Origin: Halichondria panicea | Lineage: Eukaryota; Porifera; Demospongiae; Suberitida; Halichondriidae | Reading direction: 5' to 3' | Assembly: GCF_963675165.1 (NCBI RefSeq) | Contig: NC_087377.1 | Coordinates: 8,325,122 to 8,389,121, forward strand | Length of the DNA stretch: 64,000 bases | Shown: positions 44,193 to 55,305 of the stretch, piece by piece | Layout of the letters: the number at the start of each line of letters is the position of its first letter | Position numbering within the stretch: the first letter of the stretch is position 1 | Made by a program: the position numbers and the translations under genes | The notes under the pieces: generated by a model | Databases searched by the model: none | What the model saw: only the letters and a program-made list of their open reading frames with translations | Told to the model about the DNA's origin: nothing

Positions 44193-45666
44193 ATGGATGT
44201 GGATGAAGTGTTTGAAATGGTTACAAGTGGTATGACCCACGAAGATATAAGTAATACACTCAAGACCCGCTTTCCAGGAATAAGAGGCTTCTCTGCAAGA
44301 AGTGTTCGGCGATTCTGCTCTGAAAATGGCATTCATAAACCAGATTCTGCTCAAGTAGATGCTGTAGTCGAATGTGCTGTTACTGAAGTAAGCTAAACGT
44401 AGTATAGGGCTTAATACTAAGAATATTACCGTAGCACCGGAGAATACAGTCCATGTGCGTAATTAGCTAAGTACCACAAAAAACATTTCTAAATTAATTA
44501 TGACTTGCAGGTTGGACATGTGTATGGCCGGAGAATGTTAAAGGGTGTGCTTGAGTCTAAAGGTATTAAGGTATCTGAGAAAAGAGTTTCAGAGTCCTTA
44601 CAGAGAGTGGCCCCTTTGCAATATGATCAGCGGCGGAATGACACCTTAGACCGTACTAATCCACTGCAATACTCGGCTCTCCACTTTGGGCATAAACTTC
44701 ATATTGACCAAAATGAAAAGATCACAATGTTTGGTGCTACCCACATAGTTGCAAGGGATGGATATTCAGGCAAGATAATTGCTTACTGTACAATGCCAGT
44801 CAAGAACAATTTGGCTATATACGACAGTATTTTGAGGTATTGTTCAACTCATTGAATAATAGTTACATCAGTAACACGTATAATTTCCATATCAGGTCAT
44901 CTACTAAAACGTATGGTCTTTGGAAGCAAATTCGAGTCGACCATGGAAGAGAATTTTATCTTCTTTTGTATGTACAAGAAGCACTTCGTTGTCGTGTTGG
45001 CCCTCGGGATATTCTTCCTTACGTTCAATCTCCTTCAACAGAAGTAAGGGTACTGATATTGCTTACATGCATTAACTTTTCTCTCTACAGAACCACACTG
45101 TTGAACGCATTTGGGTTGAAGTAAATTCTCGTATTAACTACCCCCTAAAGCGACACTTGATATCAATGGAAGCTACTAATCTGATTAACATGAGTGATGA
45201 AACTACAAAATTTTGTGTTTCGTTTGTTACGTGCAATGTTGCTTATCATGGATTATCATTGTTTGTTGCAGCTTGGAATCATCATTCTATACCAGGTAAA
45301 TGTAATGACATTATTATTGATGACACATGCGCTATTATAATATGTGATACAGGTCGAGGAGTACCCAATCATTTGCAGGTGCAGCGTTATGAAACTATAC
45401 CCATTCCAGATGGGGAAGTACCGGGTACTGATGAAGCTGCAGATGCATACCGTTCTCAAGGTGGTCAGCTAAGAGAGTTTGGACTTTTTGGTTGCGATCC
45501 ACTCAAGGATCGACAGGATCTAATTATGAAAAGGGAGCAATATTTCCTCTCTCGCTGTCGTTTTGGGGACATCTTTAGTAATGTGGTATCAGGAAATGGA
45601 CAAGCATATTCATATGCAATTGCTGAGTTCATTAGAATAACGAACTCTCTAGAAGCTTATCTATAG
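44193..45666 (+). CDS. Integrase-core (rve-type) DDE transposase, 5 exons, 395 aa
   Basis: Exons 44193-44387, 44511-44836, 44896-45043, 45091-45295 and 45353-45666 join in frame (1188 nt). Residues 1-65 are helix-turn-helix-like (DVDEVFEMVTSGMTHEDISN, SARSVRRFCSENGIHKP). The catalytic core shows LHIDQNEKI (first Asp), IRVDHGREF (second Asp) and HTVERIWVEVN (Glu), with DGYSGKI between. This arrangement is that of 'integrase core domain' proteins known from fish and invertebrates. Introns are 52-123 bp. No stop or frameshift is seen, so the gene appears functional. It lies in the plus orientation ~200 bp from the divergent RING gene. Confidence 0.82.
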
Positions 45667-45732
45667 TCTAAGAGCCATTTTACTTGCTCATAATCATTAT
45701 AGAGTGTTTAACATTAACTGAGTACTACAAGT

Positions 45733-45934
45733 TAACTGCCAGGGGTTGTAATATTAAAATATCTCCCCCTCGTGTTTTCAAAATACCAGGAAACGTTGGG
45801 TTCTGGAAACTCGCATTAATGGAAATTTAAAGATTTAAGAATCCAGAAATTGGTAAATGCAAGCACTCCCTAATTTCCTGACTTTTTGGCAAAAAACACA
45901 GACATTCTAGAATGGCCGCTTTAATACACTGATC
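45733..45934. repeat. Right terminal inverted repeat (202 bp)
   Basis: Reverse complement of 42125-42328, beginning TAACTGCC and ending TTAATACACTGATC just before the CTCTGC duplication. Confidence 0.92.
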
Positions 45935-46337
45935 CTCTGCGCATAGCGAAGATCTAAGATGGAGAATAGTTTGGCAGAAAGAAGGCCTAAGCCTTACTAA
46001 TGACATGATACCAAGAAATCTACAAATCAACAGTTTCAAGAATATTGTCTCTCTTTCATAGTTACAAGTACTGCCTGTAAGAAAGTGTATGCAAAAGAAA
46101 AAGCATATCGAAAGCTTACTACTCCAGTGATTTTAATGATTTTTCACCTTATGCTAACCAAGCCTGGAATATATTTGCACGAGATACAAACTGAGGTTTC
46201 CAGTACACTGCTAGTAGATGTTGACACATCTACAATATGCAGGTGCCAAAGTTGAAGATTACATCCTCTGTAAATCATCAAATGATATTAACGAAATCTT
46301 TGCTTGTTGACTACCCTCTGTATAGCCAACATTAAAG

Positions 46338-46560
46338 TTAGGGGGACAATGAAACTTGATCACCAAACTCTTTTTTAATTTTCAGCCTCAGCTCACTAAC
46401 AGAACGAAGCCATGAAAAAAAGTTGTTTAAATATCTTGTATTAACCTCACTTTTTTTCTGTGGATTTATAATTTTCACTTCATAAGTATAGGTAGCTCGA
46501 TCAGCAGGAGGCAACTGTGGACTTACAACGGCTCCAGGTGATGCATTCAATTGAATAACT
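46338..46560 (-). pseudogene. PB1-like first exon of a TE-associated gene
   Basis: The minus frame starts MNASPGAVVSPQLPPADRAT and continues YTYEVKIINPQKKSEVNTRY, RSVSELRLKIKKEFGDQVS to a stop or splice. Many invertebrate transposon-associated proteins open with such a beta-strand block followed by SV.ELR..I..EFG. Further exons are not found. A 460-bp inverted-repeat insertion begins just upstream. Confidence 0.45.
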
Positions 46561-46581
46561 GAGCCACGATTTCCAGGCTGC

Positions 46582-47041
46582 TAATTATAGTAATGGTCAG
46601 AGCTGGATGCTCACAGTTTCAAATTGTAAATGAATGATTGGTTGGTTTAGCCTTCTTTCGAGTGAATCCTAGGCGTAGACAGCATAATGTGGCAGCACTT
46701 TAGATCTACCAGTAATCTGAAGCAATTGGGTCTGAATTTTAGGTAGTCGGCTTTTCTCAAATCAATCATCGTGAGATCATCTAGACAGTGCTCCCTTGGG
46801 CTGGCTTTATAAGCAGCGACACATCTCCAGTGCATTAAAATCTATCAACAACCCTTGGGCCAAACATGTAGTAGCTTCAGCAACAAACAATCTATCTGCT
46901 GCTTCCCGATGGTACAGCAATTGACAAGCTTTTGCCATACCATTCTCCACCTCAGATACAAGGATTTTGTACAGCCAGGTTCCCCCATTATTACTTGCAT
47001 TTACTGTGAGCATGCCCAGCTCTGACCATTACTATAATTAT
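46582..47041. mobile_element. 460-bp inverted-repeat element
   Basis: TAATTATAGTAATGGTCAGA and the following GCTGGATGCTCACAG are mirrored by CTGTGAGCATGCCCAGCTCT and GACCATTACTATAATTA at 46998-47041. Arms of ~38 bp with small differences. TA-rich flanks make the exact duplication uncertain. The interior has two open minus-strand frames without recognised motifs. Confidence 0.75.
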
Positions 47042-47399
47042 ATGTACACATACCTGAGGTCAATTAGTGGTACATTTCTTTTTTGTTTTTAAAATGTACA
47101 TTTCAAGTGAGGTTAAAAAGGTTGTACTCTTGCTTTGCTGACTTGTAACACCGGACTAGCTGTGTCTGTTGTTTGGCTGGACCAAGATTAGCTAGACTAT
47201 AGGGTAGAGTATAGTTCAGTGGTGCTGTATGTAGCTTGCATTGTACTGGCTGGCAAGAATCTAGTAAACACTGTATGCACTGATAACTCGCCAGAATAGA
47301 GGGGATCGCTGGGGATCGGGTTGGTTAATGAATGCTTTATATTCAAAGTAGCCAGAGAAGTGGGACAAACACACACAGTCACATTGCATTCTCATAATC

Positions 47400-47645
47400 G
47401 TCTTTAGTACATAAGCAATAAGCCTGTGTGTGGGGGATGTTGTGTAGAGTACATTAGCTATAAACCTGTGTGTGTGGGGGGGGGGGGAAGCTATACAGTA
47501 CATCGGCTATAAGCATGCGTGTGTGTGTGGGATGTTGTGTGGAGTACATTAGCTATAAGCCTGTGTGTGTGGGGGGGGGGGAGCTATAAGCATGCGTGTG
47601 TGGGGGGGATGTTGCATGCATACAGTACATACGCGCGGTCAGGGT
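47400..47645. repeat. G-rich minisatellite
   Basis: Four to five diverged units of about 60-100 bp contain AGCTATAAGCCTGTGTGTGT, poly-G runs of 7-12 and GATGTTGTGTGGAGTACATT. Closely spaced G runs could form G-quadruplexes. Confidence 0.85.
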
Positions 47646-47856
47646 GTCATAAAGGGGGGATATCCCCCACCTTGCATTGAGGTACTGGCTATAACAAGGT
47701 ATTGAATAAGTAAAAAGTTCTGGTTATTTTCTTATTAATTTCCCCCCTCTGTTTCAAAATCCTGCAGGACACCCTGGCGGTGCTGGTATGTGGTGCTAAG
47801 AGTAGGCTGATAGTTCTATTCAACAAATTATTGGCAAATTCGAATAAAGTCTAGAG

Positions 47857-48185
47857 TTAGTTCGCAATTGGTTGGCATGCAGGTCCCCCTGCGATTGGTG
47901 GTTGGCACGCGTCCTGGAAGTCTACATGCCCAATGTAGACATCTTTGGTCTTGGAAAAATGTTGTAAGCCATGTATGGCTGGTATTACTATCTTCTTGTT
48001 GCAAACCATAGTAAGGAACACAACTTTCCATCCACCAGCTGGCTCGGTAAACTGGTCTAATTTCATTTGCAGTGCTTTACGATTCTTACCAACCGTTATT
48101 TGGATCAAAAAATTACCAACGATAAAGTCGTAACCCATAATATTTTTTATTGTTACTGGCGATTGGTTGATATACAACGTTCGAC
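47857..48185 (-). CDS. Open frame of unknown family downstream of the ParB-like fragment
   Basis: The minus frame encodes LYINQSPVTIKNIMGYDFIV, then GNFLIQITVGKNRKALQMK, GGWKVVFLTMVCNKKIVIPA and a Gln/Pro-rich end. It follows the ParB-like frame on the same strand after a GTAAGT-like junction near 48228, so it might be a later exon of that gene. I do not recognise it. Confidence 0.25.
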
Positions 48186-48224
48186 TCGGCGGATTTTTGA
48201 ATTCTATAACTTACATAATTGTAT

Positions 48225-48570
48225 AGTCCCGATGTATCAGCTTGTGGATAAAATGGCTGTTTGTGTTGTGGCGAGAGGCGAGCCTAAGTGCTTCATCGTC
48301 TGTCAGACCAACATACACCTCAGCAAGGACAGTCTGTAGCAACGTATTATCAGGAGACTTAGCTGCTATGCTATCCTTCTTGCCAAGGCTGTATGCTGGC
48401 CTCCAAGCAGCTCGTACCTGTAGGCGTCCACTCTGTTGGTGTCAAACACCTCTATACTCTCCACTGAAGTACTCAAAACAGCGATCGGAAGTACACCTGG
48501 AGCAGAGAGATCCTTGGTGAACTTCTTCACTAGTTCTCCAACCAATATAGTGTCAGCTGTTAGGCAGCGG
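48225..48570 (-). pseudogene. ParB-like domain fragment
   Basis: The minus strand reads LPIAVLSTSVESIEVFDTNR, VDAYRYELLGGQHTALAR, then after a one-base shift AEVYVGLTDDEALRLASRHN and HFIHKLIHRD. LLGGQHT followed by VYVGL.D.EAL.LA..HN resembles the ParB/Srx-type fold (GG.HR..A, then ..lsd.ea...a...N) found in uncharacterised repeated proteins of corals and sponges. The frameshift near 48388 suggests a relic. Confidence 0.5.
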
Positions 48571-48648
48571 GTTCTGAAAGGTTTCGTAGCAATAGTTTTT
48601 GCAATGCATTTTCAAGTGAAATTGCATGTGTAATCATTTGATACAGTT

Positions 48649-48663
48649 TTTGGGGGGGGGGGC
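48649..48663. repeat. Poly-G run
   Basis: About 12-13 consecutive G, the same type of homopolymer as in the 47.4-47.6 kb minisatellite. Confidence 0.9.
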
Positions 48664-48919
48664 GTGAAAGCTCTCCATCTCGGGGCTAAGAAAAATTAGA
48701 ATGTACAAATTACAATGTACAAAAGAAGGAAGTAGCTAGTTTAGTGATGGTAATTATGTAGCAGTCAAAAATGGAGGATGGGGAAAATAAAAACAAAGTG
48801 AATATATATCATAATATATATCATAAGTAGTTCATAGAGGAATTATGTATTCAGGGGGGGACGCGCCCCTCCTGAGATACAAGGTTGATATTGTCCATGT
48901 AAACTGGTCTATGCAACGA

Positions 48920-49270
48920 TGAGCAGCTTCCTCGAATGCACATTATTGCAGAGCGAATTGATGCAAAAGATAGCCTGCATCTAAGCCATCCATTACAGCT
49001 GGGTAGGGATTTTGTCTTTTCGAGGCTAACAAATCAGCGAGCCTCTTGTAGAAGGTTGCTGCTTCTTTGACCATTAATTTGATACAGTTGACAAACATAT
49101 GCATGCAGCTTCTTGGTGAAGATTGCATTGTCTATTGGATTTTGTCTTTTCGAGGCTAACAAATCAGCGAGCCTCTTGTAGAAGGTTGCTGCTTCTTTGC
49201 CCATTTGATACAGTTGACAAACATATGCATGCAGCTTTTACCAATCTTCTTGGTGAAGATTGCATATCCT
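48920..49270 (-). pseudogene. TE protein C-terminal fragment with a ~140-bp tandem duplication
   Basis: The minus strand encodes ATFYKRLADLLASKRQNPYP, AVMD and, after a shift, WLRCRLSFASIRSAIMCIR, a C-terminal phrase I recall from repeated coral and sponge proteins (...YS..L.WLRC.LSFSLLRSAI.C.RG). The part encoding KEAATFYKRLADLLASKR is duplicated in tandem (about 48998-49130 and 49139-49262) with small deletions. It is a relic of an unspecified element. Confidence 0.5.
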
Positions 49271-49679
49271 CCATAGCTTTTTGTACTTCATTCTCTTTCT
49301 AGATACTTCTTCCTGCTGCTAAATTCTCTTTTCTCCAAGCTGGCTGCCGTCTATGCTTTGGGTGCTTGAAGACAGCGAGTGGTCATCCAAGACAACACCT
49401 CCTCAGTTACACAGTTAGCAACTCCAAACTGGTGGGGAAGGAAGCCATGCAGTTAGCTAGTGTAGATTATAAGCACTCAGTTTGGCATGATGAGAATTCA
49501 CACGTATACAAACATTGATTGGCATGCACTGATTGGATGATCAACTGTTTTCTTATATCCTATACATGATGCATGCATGTATTGAAATGTCAGTTATGCT
49601 TAGCTAGATTAATGAAAGATTTGGACACGGCAGAAAATACAGGAACTGAAGAACACATGGCATACACTTATATAAGAGT

Positions 49680-50122
49680 TCACAGAGAATGTTCTAGTAA
49701 TAAGGATACTAAATATAGAATTGTCCATATAAGTACATTTAACAAGTGCATGTCAGCATAATTCCAACACTCCTTCTCACTTGTGTAAGAGATGAACAGG
49801 AAGAGATGAGCAGGTGCAGAGACAATTCCCGCTTCATTTTGTAGCTTTTCGAATGTAACACTTGGCAGTCCTTTCGTGAGCATGTCTGCAATCATACAAT
49901 CTGTAGGGCAATAATATTGCCCTACAGATTGTATTCTCGCACAAATTGATGTCGTAGGTCAAAATGTTTGGTCCTTCCATGGTATTGTGCGTTTTGTACT
50001 GAATACTGCATGCATGGCATGCACTCTGTCGGGCTGTCAGAGCCGAGCTCTTGCATCCCTATGCCGAGATGTTGTGTTTCCAAGGAAATACAGATCGCAT
50101 CTGATAATTGTAATACTGTCAC
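49680..50122 (-). mobile_element. Ty1/copia-type pol C-terminus (RNase H) fragment
   Basis: The minus strand encodes NAQYHGRTKHFDLRHQFVRE, then after a break DCMIADMLTKGLPSVTFEKL. N...H.RTKHID...HF.RE followed by .ADMLTK.LP...FE.L is the standard end of copia pol. The break falls exactly on the perfect palindrome at 49894-49934. No LTRs were seen nearby. Confidence 0.75.
49894..49934. repeat. Perfect 41-bp palindrome
   Basis: ATACAATCTGTAGGGCAAT, then AAT, then the exact complement ATTGCCCTACAGATTGTAT. The right arm on the minus strand belongs to an inverted copy of the codons for CPTDCM in the copia fragment, so it is probably a small inverted duplication. Confidence 0.9.
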
Positions 50123-50339
50123 CCCAATGTTGTTGTCAATATAAGCAACTGTCTAAATCAGTCTTGTTTTGTTTGTGCATTACACGCCCTTTTACCTGAC
50201 GCACTTTGATGTCTGGCGACTTACTCTACTTTACCTCATAAATTTTGTGTGAAGGATATTTCTCTTTAGTTTGGTGATTCCTAAGGATTAATATGAATGT
50301 GTTTCCTGTTAGTATTAAGCAGCGTTAATTTTGCCAAAA

Positions 50340-50780
50340 ACGCCAGCGTCTAGACTACTGCAATGTCAAGTTACAAAAACAAAAGAAAGCCCCCTGAGAA
50401 ACTCTATCCTATTGACATCATCGACATTTTGTTGAATACTGATACGGACTTATATTCTGAGTGTTGAACCAAAATAAAAGTAGCTGCAGAAGAAAAGAAA
50501 GTTCTACAGTAAGAATTGAACTGCTGTTTTATTTGAAGGTGGCGGCTTGTGATACACCCTCTCGATACTATTGGGGAGGGAATAGGTACAAGTTTTCTGA
50601 TTTGGTACCAGTACTTGGCACTTTGGTGGCAAAATTCTCTCGGTGATTTTGTTTTGTCATCCCGGAAACAGTCGAGTTTTACTTACATAAACGTTCACCT
50701 CTCGTGGAGTTCTGTATATTATATGTAGCTATAATTATTGTGTGTATACTACTTTTCCGTGTGTCCTTCTTTTAGCTTTC
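50340..50780. other. Short stretch with one unassigned ORF
   Basis: From 50363 the plus frame reads MSSYKNKRKPPEKLYPIDII, then DILLNTDTDLYSEC and a stop. It is basic-to-acidic and of unknown meaning. Confidence 0.25.
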
Positions 50781-51560
50781 TCTTCATTCGTTGATGCCCA
50801 GTACATTCGAGATATTCGAGGTGGTTTCTTTTTTCCCTGTGATTTGTGTCTCTCAGGTGTAGTGTTTGGTTGTGAGGTTGTTTAACTTTTCCAGTCAAAA
50901 TTTTGAACAATTTCCATGTAAATCGATAAATTCATGGATGTGCCATGGCAGTGCGTACGGTGTTATTTTGTTTCGTTTGATAAACTGCACGAAATTCCTT
51001 TACCCATTGTTGAGCTTGCGATTTGAAGTCCTCAGCATTATTTTACATTTTCGTTCAATAGCTTCACCAAAACGTATAATGATGACCAAAGAGCTTGAAT
51101 GCTTGCACATTTAGGAATCAGAGATGTTATATAATTATTTATATTGCTAAATAGCCGATGCTTCTCTGGGCCGAAATTCTTCACACCTCGTTCAAAACGG
51201 TCTCTAGGGTGAGTTCGTTCCAGTTTGAAAGATTTCTTTTTATCAATTTCATCTTGCCGTCTAAGTTCCGTAATCAGCAAATCACCAATACGGAGAGGTA
51301 GGTATTGAGAAAATGGGACATCCAAAATTCTTCTTTGAGGATTGGCCACTCAGTCCTTGCCCCCTTCGTGATGGTGTCCATGTCCCAATGATTTTGGGTC
51401 TTGCATTTGCACCAGATACAGCTATAGTCTGCGTTGGCTGCGTTGGCTGATTTCAAAACTTCCAATCCCCGCTTTAAAAGTTGCCATTGATATTGATGTG
51501 TGATAATTCTTTTACCTCTTGTGCGATGTTTTTTAGTCCTGCTGCTAACCTTCACCTGTT
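50780..51560 (-). pseudogene. Decayed transposase-like gene
   Basis: Minus-strand blocks, with frame changes, read YQWQLLKRGLEVLKSA, CIWCKCKTQNHWDM, PLRIGDLLITELRRQDEID, then WVKEFRAVYQTKQN, HPWIYRFTWKLFKI and HREKRNHLEYLEC. The series WV.EF..VYQTK, H...F...Y..I, NHR.....LEYL is the C-terminal half of a repeated, transposase-like protein family of cnidarians and sponges (from memory, unnamed). Several stops interrupt it. Confidence 0.55.
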
Positions 51561-51569
51561 TTTAATATG

Positions 51570-52700
51570 GCCAGGGTCCCACAACAGAGAGAACATAACC
51601 CAGACAATGTGTTTTTAAATGTACAAGATTATTTTGAATTAACTAGGGCGACCCACACACAAGTCGTATGTAGAATTTCACCAGGTAATCGATGTAGTGG
51701 CGGACAGCAAAGACACAATGATGTCAGTCATAGATGTGTTGAGAACAAGAAAGATTATCGAGGGAGATGCTAAAATTTATGACGTACTGAAGTCAGAATA
51801 CGGGGACGACCTTAGTTGGCTAATTCCCTATCCAGGCACATGCTGATGAATTACCAGTAAGTACCCACTCATTAAGGCTTATTTTGATGCTGGTCTGAAT
51901 TTAAATCATTAGCAAAAGCTGCTGGATAGCTCAGATTCAACACTGTGCACAGTTCAAGAGGACCCATTAAAAATTTGGGAGGCATTTCAATCTACATTGA
52001 ATGAGGAACAGGTATCAAATACTAAAGACTTAGAAACAAGTATTTCGACTTGCCGTTGAAAACGATCAACAATTGGAATACATACTAATCACCACTTTGC
52101 CCAATTTGAAACCAAAGTTGCTCAAAACTACAAACAATTCAGACGCTTTCTAAAAGATAGCTCAATTGGACTATACATGGAGATTTTGTATAGATGCCAT
52201 GGCGAATACCTATCAAGGATTGCTAGTGGATAAGTTATAAGCTGTCACCACAGTTCACAATCCAGATTGCTGTTTGTTGGAGGGAGTGTTTATTATTAAC
52301 ACAGCATTCACAAGACACTTAATAATAAGCGTTACATCATCACTTACTTAAGTCAAGGTTACAAGGAAAGTACACGTTATCTTCGACAACCCGGTCACCT
52401 AGGAAACACACCCAAATGCTTTGAACAGGCACGAAGAGACGAATCAGCTAATGTATCGACTAACCACTACTATGATGACATCAATATCACCCTTGCTGAC
52501 ACGGAACATTTTGGCTGGAAAATTATTGATAAAGAACTCAGGATTGTTTGGAACTCAGAGGAGAACATCAGCAAAATCCAAACACGTTCCTAAAAGGCTG
52601 CCGGTGTGGATGTAAAAAGAAGGACTCGCTATGTTCGGAGGTGTGAATTGCGAGCAATCAAATACAGCAAGTGCAGTCACAGATGACGTAATGTTAGAAG
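51570..52700 (+). pseudogene. Decayed TE gene, PYPGDWH family
   Basis: The plus strand shows VIDVLRTRKIIEGDAKIYDV, then LKSEYGDDLSWLIPYPG, IKAYFDAGLN and LAKAAG, then RFLKDSSIGLYMEIL. Y...DL.WLIP.PGDWH followed by LK.YFDAGL is a phrase typical of repeated proteins in hydrozoans, fish and sponges. Stops and missing bases are frequent. The opposite-strand relic at 50780-51560 may be another part of the same type of element, but orientation differs. Confidence 0.45.
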
Positions 52701-52746
52701 TGAGTCTTGAAGAGTCAGATAATTATAATGGGAAGAAGTGGACGAA

Positions 52747-53450
52747 CTAATGGACTGGGTATTTGGGCCTAGTAAGAAGTGGAACATTTATCACACATAG
52801 AGGACCAAGATTTTCTATTTCTAGTTTACATATAATTTGTACAAAGAGCGGTATATTAATGTCTAGTGGAACATTTATCAGACACAGAGGAACAATTAAG
52901 ATTTCTATAAGCACATTCCTATATTTTTTCAAGTGTAAACTTTTTTTATGACAACATTCACCTATTCAAACTTTGCAATACAACATACCTAAAATTGGAG
53001 TTGTTCTAGATCATGGCTATCGCTCAGTGTTGGGTCAAAGTAAGACAATACCCTCGTGTTCAATGTTTAGACCATTTAGAGTTCAAATTCATGTTCTTTT
53101 AGAACATTTCAACAACAGACTGCAAGTAGAAAAATATGTGGGTATACCACACCTACCCCATGGTTACTCCGAATTTTCACGCTAAACTACGTTTCTTACA
53201 CAAGCTCAATGGTGCATATGCAGAATGGCAAACCAAGCAAGAACGACACCATACTACAGATTTTGTAAACGTGTACGTGTATTTATTTACACGCTCAAAT
53301 TTGTGTGGGGTGTCCTCACTATCTGCCACAAGAAAAGAGCACAGCACCTTGTACCAAAAGAGTATAGTGATGACTAGCATTACTACTCTCAGTAAAACAC
53401 AACCATGAGTTGGTTACGATTCAGGCTCTCTCAATTATGCATTAGGGGCG
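52747..53450. other. Spacer with a two-copy short repeat
   Basis: GTGGAACATTTATCACACAT at about 52781 recurs as GTGGAACATTTATCAGACAC near 52865, followed in both by GAGGA-CAA and ATTTCTAT words. No gene recognised. Confidence 0.4.
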
Positions 53451-53460
53451 CATGTTAGGC

Positions 53461-54040
53461 CACTAAAAGAGAAAAACACTAAAAGAGAAATACCGGAAAT
53501 AAAGTTCAATAATGGGTGTGGCATTGGGCATGCATACAATAGCGGGGTCCAATTTGCTTACGGGTAGTAATAGCAGCACCAGATGATTATATCTACCAGT
53601 ATCTGCTACATTGACAAGATCAAGATCCAGGGTTTCACTTCCAGTCTCACTTATACTCACTACCTAGATCAACAATTATAATTATACTGAGGACAATGTA
53701 TGCATGTCATTCTGTTATTGATTGTTGAATGAAATGCATGCATGCATGAGTTGATCTATTATACATCACTATAGTTGTAACTTGCATGTTTTAAAGTGTC
53801 ACAGAGCCAGTAAAGAATGTTTAAACATATTTTAGTGTGAACCTGCCGACCTCACACTAAAAGAGAAACGTTACACTACTGCATGTGTAACAGTTGCATG
53901 TTTATATTCACTGCATTGCATACATTTACCACAGAGACCAATAACAAACCTAAAAGCTGCATTTCTCATTTATGTGAACCTCACACTAAAAGAGAAATGT
54001 TACACAGTATAGTGCCGACCTCACACTAAAAGAGAATGTT
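53461..54040. repeat. Five dispersed copies of CACTAAAAGAGAAA
   Basis: The 14-mer begins near 53461, 53477, 53855, 53984 and 54024, three of them in the longer context CCGACCTCACACTAAAAGAG or similar. An inverted copy, TTTCTCTTTTAGTG, lies at 61975-61988 beyond transposon 3. Confidence 0.8.
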
Positions 54041-54404
54041 ACACAGTATAGTGTAACATTTGTTTTGCATGTTTATTACTTGCATCTACATCACTATTAC
54101 ACTGTTTGAAAGTACCACAGAGACCAACATCTTCAATATAATATTATAAGGTCATTTCAAAACAGTGCAAAGAAAATAATGCTTTTAGAGGCCTTGCATT
54201 CACTCAAAATTGTTGTGTTATATATACGGTTTACTATATCACGTACTGGATGTATCATGTTCACGTATGTTATATAATTATATATACATGCAGCAAACAA
54301 CCATTCACGGTGAAAGCTGTATACGTGAGCACCTTCAGTCAATTGAGCACGCAGATAATACATGGCATTGCATCTCTGTTACAATTATAATGTATATTTA
54401 TATT

Positions 54405-54871
54405 CAGCCACAGTTGCGGCAGCTATGTGCTATACTCAGCACTATAGCACTGTGAGTACACCAGCTGGATGGATGAAGGTTGCTCTAAAGCAGACTAATT
54501 TATCGTTACGAAGTTTGAGATTTCAAACTGGGCACGTGTTCCCCATACAGGGCCATTCACCTCTCGTGAGTTTAACACTGCATGCATGCATGCATGTAAT
54601 TACAATGATGATTTTTCTCCCTGCATGTATACAGGAAAAAGAAGTACTGTACTTCAATATACTCCTCAGTGAATCAGAGAAGCCCCAACAATCGCTAAGC
54701 CATCCCTTTGATGTTACGTTTTACACTCTGGTCCCTGAAGTAAGGATAATTTGCTGCATGCATGTATGCACTTCACATGCACTTCTATTATTTCAGGCAA
54801 TGATAAAATTATATCACTCATCAGCAGAGGAAATAACTTACCATAATTATAATGAAGCTGTGGGGATATAA
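54405..54871 (+). CDS. Small three-exon gene of unknown function
   Basis: The last coding block of exon 1 reads STPAGWMKVALKQTNLSLRS and LRFQTGHVFPIQGHSPLV, ending at a GTGAGT donor near 54566. Exon 2 (54634-54738) reads EKEVLYFNILLSESEKPQQS, LSHPFDVTFYTLVPE. Exon 3 (54797-54871) reads AMIKLYHSSAEEITYHNYNE, then AVGI and a stop. Introns are ~60-70 bp with consensus edges and the frame is kept. The true start is unclear: ATTCAG at about 54407 could be an acceptor. No family recognised. It differs from nearby relics by lacking damage, so it may be a host gene. Confidence 0.45.
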
Positions 54872-55305
54872 TATGTAGCACAAACACTACCTGCACAATG
54901 AACACTATAATCTATAGTTATGATGCATGCACGACTTGTAAACTTATATTCTGCACGTATACATATAGCTGCACGTACATAGATTGTTAAGTATTCGCAA
55001 TTGTGCTATAATAATTATGATCATTAATTTATGTAACTTTGATGCAAGATCATCAATTGATGTCTTTACTATTATTGCGTTAGTGTAGCTATAATTACCC
55101 TTCCATTCACTTGACAATGAGATTTAACCTAACTGCACCGTTTTATACATGGCATCATAGCCATATGAGGCATGCATGCAGCCTATATTATAATTGATTC
55201 AGTGACAGGTTACTCTGTGAAAAATGGTATGCAGACAGCCAGTTAAACAGAAGGCTGTTTTTTATGTATCTATGGTCCTATGCGTGCTAGTTATTAGATG
55301 CGGTA

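Larger units (their letters stand above)
42125..45934 (+). mobile_element. 3.81-kb TIR transposon with two divergent genes, IS3EU-like
   Basis: Terminal inverted repeats of ~203 bp (42125-42328 and 45733-45934) begin GATCAGTGTATTAAAGCGGC. The element is bracketed by a perfect 6-bp direct repeat, CTCTGC, at 42119-42124 and 45935-45940. It contains an integrase-core DDE gene on plus and an AT-hook/RING gene on minus, divergently arranged with ~200 bp between their starts. A 6-bp target duplication with an rve-like transposase is what I recall for the eukaryotic IS3EU superfamily; that label is tentative, while the element itself is directly visible. Confidence 0.88.
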
